This document shows, piece after piece, positions 5,347-7,668 of a DNA stretch of 7,668 nucleotides (position 1 is its first letter; each line of letters opens with the position of its first letter). This DNA is from Eubacteriales Family XIII. Incertae Sedis bacterium (GTDB taxonomy: Bacteria; Bacillota; Clostridia; Peptostreptococcales; Anaerovoracaceae). The stretch spans positions 1 to 7,668 of the forward strand of contig JAISGB010000266.1 in assembly GCA_031263335.1 (NCBI GenBank). Reading direction: 5' to 3'. A program made the translations under genes and the position numbers. A model generated the notes under the pieces. That model saw only the letters and a program-made list of their open reading frames with translations. It had not been told where the DNA came from and did not search any database.

Positions 5347-7668
5347 ATGTACAAAGAAAGCAAGCGCGAGAAACACAAGACATTCGGAAAAAGGGCGTGG
5401 GCGTCCGTTTTGACGCTCGTGTTGATCCTTACGGCGGCGGTGCCGGCCCTTGTGTTGGCAGATTCTGCCAATGGGGGGGGGTCTGAGCAAAACATCATTT
5501 CGGCCGAAGGCTCGGAAAGCCCCGAAAATCAAGGATCGGACGGCTCTTCGTCCGACGCGGCGGTCGAACCCGTCGAGGATCCGGTGACATCGGACGCCGG
5601 GGAGGATCAACAGACACAAGTGAATGACGATACGGGCGAATCCGGCGCGCGGGCGCAGGAAGGCGCAAGCGCGGATCCGAACGCCCCGGCGGGCGACGGT
5701 TCCGACGCCTCGGCGCCCGTTCCCAATATGCCGGCCGACGCCGGCCAATCCGGCAAAACGGAACCCCAAAGCACGGGAAGCAAGGATAAGGCGAAGGCGT
5801 CCGAGGACAAGGGCTTCCTCGGCTCCGTGATGGGCGCGCTCGGCAGCCTCATCGACATCATGTCGGACGAAGAGCCGATGGACGTGGAGATCGGAGGCGT
5901 GGAATTCCCCGCGTCGGGTACGCCGGATCTGACGCTCGACCTGCTGACGCCTCAGACGGTCACGATCGACCTCTCCGACCTGTCCGGCACTACGGGCAAG
6001 CAACTGAAGATCACCGTACCCGAGGGTCTTGCGATAGACAGCTATCCGGGCCTCGCCGGCGCAGACCTGCCGGACATCATGCAGGGTTTCGTTACGATGG
6101 GGAAGGAACCCGCGAAGGACACGTCCTATACCACTACCGCCAATTTTCAGGTTCGCAACGGAGAACTCATCTACAACCTCACGGACGGCTATGAGGGCGG
6201 ACAGTTCACGTTCACCATTGGCGCGGACAGGGCTCGCTTCTACGGCCCGCATGACGTACCCAATCTTCTTAAAATAGAGCTGATCGGCGGCGGGAACACT
6301 TTGAGCGAACGCGAGATCGAAGCGAAGATCGAGACGACGCTGAGCTACGCGCCGGGTGTCACCGGAACATGGCGTACCGACGAGTATGCCATTCGGACGG
6401 CTTCAACTCCGGGTTCGGTGGTGGAAAAAACCTCATATGCGCCTCTTGGAAGCGAAGCCCCCATCATGCAACATGTCACGGATATGATGCAGGCGGGAAG
6501 CGTGATTCGCGTGGTGGGCAAGAAGCAGGCGCTGACGCTGACCTATCCCGCACAGGCGACGCTCTCGGGCGTGTACCTGCCGTCCGACGCTAACAAACAG
6601 CCGAACGGCGCAGTTCCCTCGGCGGACAGCGCCAACCTTTACAACGGTCCGGGTACGGACGGCAACACCTCGGTCACGCATGACGCCGCGAGCCGCAAGG
6701 TCACGTTTTACTACGAAAATCGCGGCATCGGCGCGAGCGGCAATATCAACGACGGCCCCGCCCTGCGGCTGATCTTCAATTCGGGCGAGGACAATAAATA
6801 TGGGGTTATATCAACACTCAAGTTCACCGCATATGACGGGGGAGAGGTCACGCACACGGACACGGCCCACTTTTATCAGGTCGTCAACCCTGCGTATGAT
6901 ACCGGCAGGCTTTCCGCATTAAGCACCACCTCTTCCCTCAGAAACACATATATAACGGAGATCCCGGGCCTGACCGGCCTCGCGTTGGTGGGATTTGAGA
7001 GCAAAAACACGACGGCGATCACCGACCAGGCGGTCAAGTACACCTTCCCGGAAGCATTGCGCATCCGAGGCTTCGAGGCGCCGAGCCAGCAGACGGGTAC
7101 GAATCCCTATGAGATTGAATACAAGCTCTATGATGAGACGAATTCGCACACGGTCACGGCTAACCTCGCTTATTCTGCGACAGGTACAAGCGGCGGCAAG
7201 GTGCGGGTCACGCCTACGGCTCTGGGAATCCCCGAGGGAGCGATCCTCGAATGGGCGAGCATAAAGGTCGGGGACTTCGGCATCGGATATAAAGGATACA
7301 ACAATATCATAGACATCAACAGAGGGGAAGGCTTTTTCGGCAATCCTCAAACGCCGGGAACCTTCAACATCGGTGTCGAGGTGACGTCCTCCGCTTCGGT
7401 CGGAGCGTACAATTACACGTTGCCCGTCGTCGTGAATTCGACGCCAAGATTATACGCGACTATAAGCACGGAGATGACGCAAAAGTCCGGCGGCTATTCC
7501 TATCCGGCCGGTGAAGAAATAGCGGTGAAATCGACCTTCAACGCCAATAACGACATGTTAGCCGCAGCAATACAAAAAACCGAGGACCCGAAGTTCTACA
7601 TCCTGTTGCCCGAGGGCGTCGATCTGACGGCGGGCAGCGTCAAAGTGACGGGCTCGGTGTCCGGCTCG
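5347..7668 (+). CDS. Large exported surface/adhesin-like protein (3' partial)
   Basis: An open frame of 774 codons without a stop that runs off the right edge. The ATG at 5347 is preceded by GGGTGGAG (5336-5343), an acceptable ribosome binding site, and opens a classical Sec signal peptide: basic n-region 1-16 (MYKESKREKHKTFGKR), hydrophobic core about 19-35, likely cleavage after ALVLA (residue 38). Residues 39 to about 152 are an acidic, Ser/Asp/Ala/Pro/Gly-rich low-complexity spacer. A short amphipathic stretch follows (GFLGSVMGALGSLIDIM, 156-172), then beta-rich sequence to the edge. A PEG/PEA motif after alternating hydrophobics recurs: LKITVPEGLAID near 220, VKYTFPEALRIRG near 563, FYILLPEGVDL at 750. 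This suggests repeated Ig-like modules of the kind found in Gram-positive adhesins. No catalytic motif is seen. Whether it ends in an LPXTG signal, SLH domains or a transmembrane anchor lies beyond the window. Nine G residues at 5473-5481 lie in codons 43-45. Secretion is confident, adhesin function is inference. Confidence 0.9.
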   Translation, partial: MYKESKREKHKTFGKRAWASVLTLVLILTAAVPALVLADSANGGGSEQNIISAEGSESPENQGSDGSSSDAAVEPVEDPVTSDAGEDQQTQVNDDTGESGARAQEGASADPNAPAGDGSDASAPVPNMPADAGQSGKTEPQSTGSKDKAKASEDKGFLGSVMGALGSLIDIMSDEEPMDVEIGGVEFPASGTPDLTLDLLTPQTVTIDLSDLSGTTGKQLKITVPEGLAIDSYPGLAGADLPDIMQGFVTMGKEPAKDTSYTTTANFQVRNGELIYNLTDGYEGGQFTFTIGADRARFYGPHDVPNLLKIELIGGGNTLSEREIEAKIETTLSYAPGVTGTWRTDEYAIRTASTPGSVVEKTSYAPLGSEAPIMQHVTDMMQAGSVIRVVGKKQALTLTYPAQATLSGVYLPSDANKQPNGAVPSADSANLYNGPGTDGNTSVTHDAASRKVTFYYENRGIGASGNINDGPALRLIFNSGEDNKYGVISTLKFTAYDGGEVTHTDTAHFYQVVNPAYDTGRLSALSTTSSLRNTYITEIPGLTGLALVGFESKNTTAITDQAVKYTFPEALRIRGFEAPSQQTGTNPYEIEYKLYDETNSHTVTANLAYSATGTSGGKVRVTPTALGIPEGAILEWASIKVGDFGIGYKGYNNIIDINRGEGFFGNPQTPGTFNIGVEVTSSASVGAYNYTLPVVVNSTPRLYATISTEMTQKSGGYSYPAGEEIAVKSTFNANNDMLAAAIQKTEDPKFYILLPEGVDLTAGSVKVTGSVSGS
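5473..5481 (+). repeat. G9 homopolymer inside surface-protein gene
   Basis: Nine consecutive G residues encode Gly43-Gly45, immediately after the predicted signal-peptide cleavage region. In the reading frame given, translation continues to the window end. One extra G puts TGA at 5484-5486 in frame (about a 46-residue product). One fewer G puts TGA at 5585-5587 in frame (about 79 residues). The tract therefore has the properties of a slippage-prone ON/OFF switch; switching itself is inference. Confidence 0.85.

Noticed and set aside
4993..6252. 419-codon open frame on the - strand
   Set aside because: It overlaps the repeat leader and the start of the exported protein. Its product is Arg/Phe/Leu-rich low complexity whose internal repetition simply mirrors the CGTTYG DNA repeats.

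Overview
The window looks like chromosome from a GC-rich member of the Bacillota, probably Clostridia-like. The main reasons are a tRNA-responsive T-box leader (typical of Bacillota), purine-rich ribosome binding sites, an intrinsic terminator with a long U tract, and a large secreted low-complexity/beta-rich surface protein. Genus or species cannot be fixed from the sequence. All convincing genes are on the + strand. The long open frames on the - strand are composition-driven shadows.

Layout: (1) 2-2749 is the C-terminal ~90% of an RND-superfamily efflux permease (HAE1/AcrB-like), cut by the left window edge. (2) 2782-3184 is a promoter plus T-box riboswitch. It has a UGG (Trp) specifier in the Stem I loop, the T-box bulge, and mutually exclusive antiterminator and terminator hairpins. 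(3) 3185-4561 is a standalone tryptophan synthase beta chain of the TrpB2 type, with no trpA beside it. (4) 4562-5346 is a 785-base gene-free stretch. It holds a 147-bp imperfect palindrome starting 3 bases after the trpB stop, a strong intrinsic terminator, nested inverted repeats, and a degenerate CGTTYG-type repeat field just upstream of the next gene. (5) 5347 to the window end is the first 774 codons of a large exported protein with a signal peptide, an acidic Ser/Asp/Ala-rich linker and beta-rich adhesin-like modules.

How the parts work together: trpB2 appears to be a one-gene transcription unit switched on when uncharged tRNA-Trp accumulates. The encoded enzyme would make Trp from indole and Ser (or related substrates) independently of TrpA. 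The RND permease and the surface protein seem to be separate units.

The most notable unexplained signals lie around the surface-protein gene. A nine-G homopolymer sits directly after the signal-peptide region, and gain or loss of one G would cause early termination, as in a phase-variable locus. The repeat-rich 5' leader and the long palindrome behind trpB are the other two items worth following up.
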